Positions 63,956 to 64,000 of a stretch of 64,000 bases of DNA are shown here, piece after piece (the first letter of the stretch is position 1; each line of letters begins with the position of its first letter). The position numbers were made by a program, and so were the translations under genes. The notes below the pieces were generated by a model. It was given only the letters and a program-made list of their open reading frames with translations. It was not told the DNA's origin and searched no databases. The stretch is from an uncultured Opitutales bacterium (GTDB lineage: Bacteria; Verrucomicrobiota; Verrucomicrobiia; Opitutales; Intestinicryptomonadaceae). The stretch is taken from NCBI GenBank assembly GCA_900547395.1, contig URGP01000006.1, positions 1-64,000 on the forward strand. Reading direction: 5' to 3'.

Positions 63956-64000
63956 ATGAATATTTTTAAGGCGGCAATTTTTTTACTGTGTCTTTCTGCA
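63956..64000 (+). CDS. 5' end of an exported protein gene, truncated by the window edge
   Basis: Fifteen codons are visible: MNIFKAAIFLLCLSA, a signal-peptide start (positive charge, hydrophobic core). A promoter-like pair precedes it with no Shine-Dalgarno. The remainder lies outside the window. Confidence 0.55.
   Translation, partial: MNIFKAAIFLLCLSA

Overview
The window looks like chromosome of a gut-type Verrucomicrobiota bacterium, most likely Opitutales/Puniceicoccaceae-like. The case rests on two secreted proteins with PEP-CTERM sorting tails of the Verrucomicrobia style (PEP, an Ala-rich helix, then a basic end), many small secreted proteins of unknown function, two GH38 alpha-mannosidase-type genes, and fermentation genes (a probable PPi-type PEP carboxykinase, succinyl-CoA synthetase). 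This placement is inference; no rRNA is present to test it. I see no phage, insertion sequence, integron or CRISPR array.

Layout. 0.1-3.2 kb (minus): a secreted protein of unknown function and an AdiA-type arginine decarboxylase. 3.4-9.4 kb (plus): a tight biotin operon bioB-bioA-bioF-bioGC (fused)-bioD, with a uracil-DNA-glycosylase-like gene overlapping the end of bioD. 9.5-14.7 kb (plus): a CbiMQO-type nickel/cobalt transporter followed by larC-larE-larB, which together would import nickel and build the nickel-pincer nucleotide cofactor; the classical client larA is absent. A tRNA-Lys follows, then (minus) an alanine-racemase homologue that lacks its PLP lysine, with tsaB upstream of it. 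17-22 kb: a PEP-CTERM protein, a HAD phosphatase, and two paralogous secreted proteins built from thioredoxin-like units without CxxC, flanking a DUF4282 membrane protein. 22-26 kb: a GH38-like protein lacking the usual Asp nucleophile, overlapped by a TIM-barrel glycosidase-like partner. 26-29 kb (minus): a secreted pentapeptide-repeat/Ig-like protein, then coaD. 29.5-37.6 kb (plus): pgsA-pgpA, then nusA-infB-rbfA-nrnA-truB-ribF. 37.6-43.6 kb: a secreted thioredoxin, a coiled-coil secreted protein, ileS, a DksA-like protein with a histone-H1-like tail, and lspA. 43.6-50.2 kb: a GH38 mannosidase with its active site intact, and a 1152-residue probable PPi-PEP carboxykinase. 50.4-58.5 kb: a second PEP-CTERM protein, the minus-strand operon tyrS-recD2-psd-TPR, glgC and fabG. 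58.6-64 kb: a secreted unknown protein, sucCD, an acyltransferase-3, tatA and the start of another exported protein.

Two genome-wide habits stand out. At each of the five convergent junctions there is one symmetric hairpin that can terminate transcription in both directions. Genes for exported proteins repeatedly have a -35/-10 pair whose -10 box ends only 6-10 nt before the start codon and no Shine-Dalgarno sequence, which suggests leaderless mRNAs. Cytosolic operons more often show ordinary Shine-Dalgarno sites. Start codons below were moved downstream of the longest reading frame where family length or an SD site supported it.
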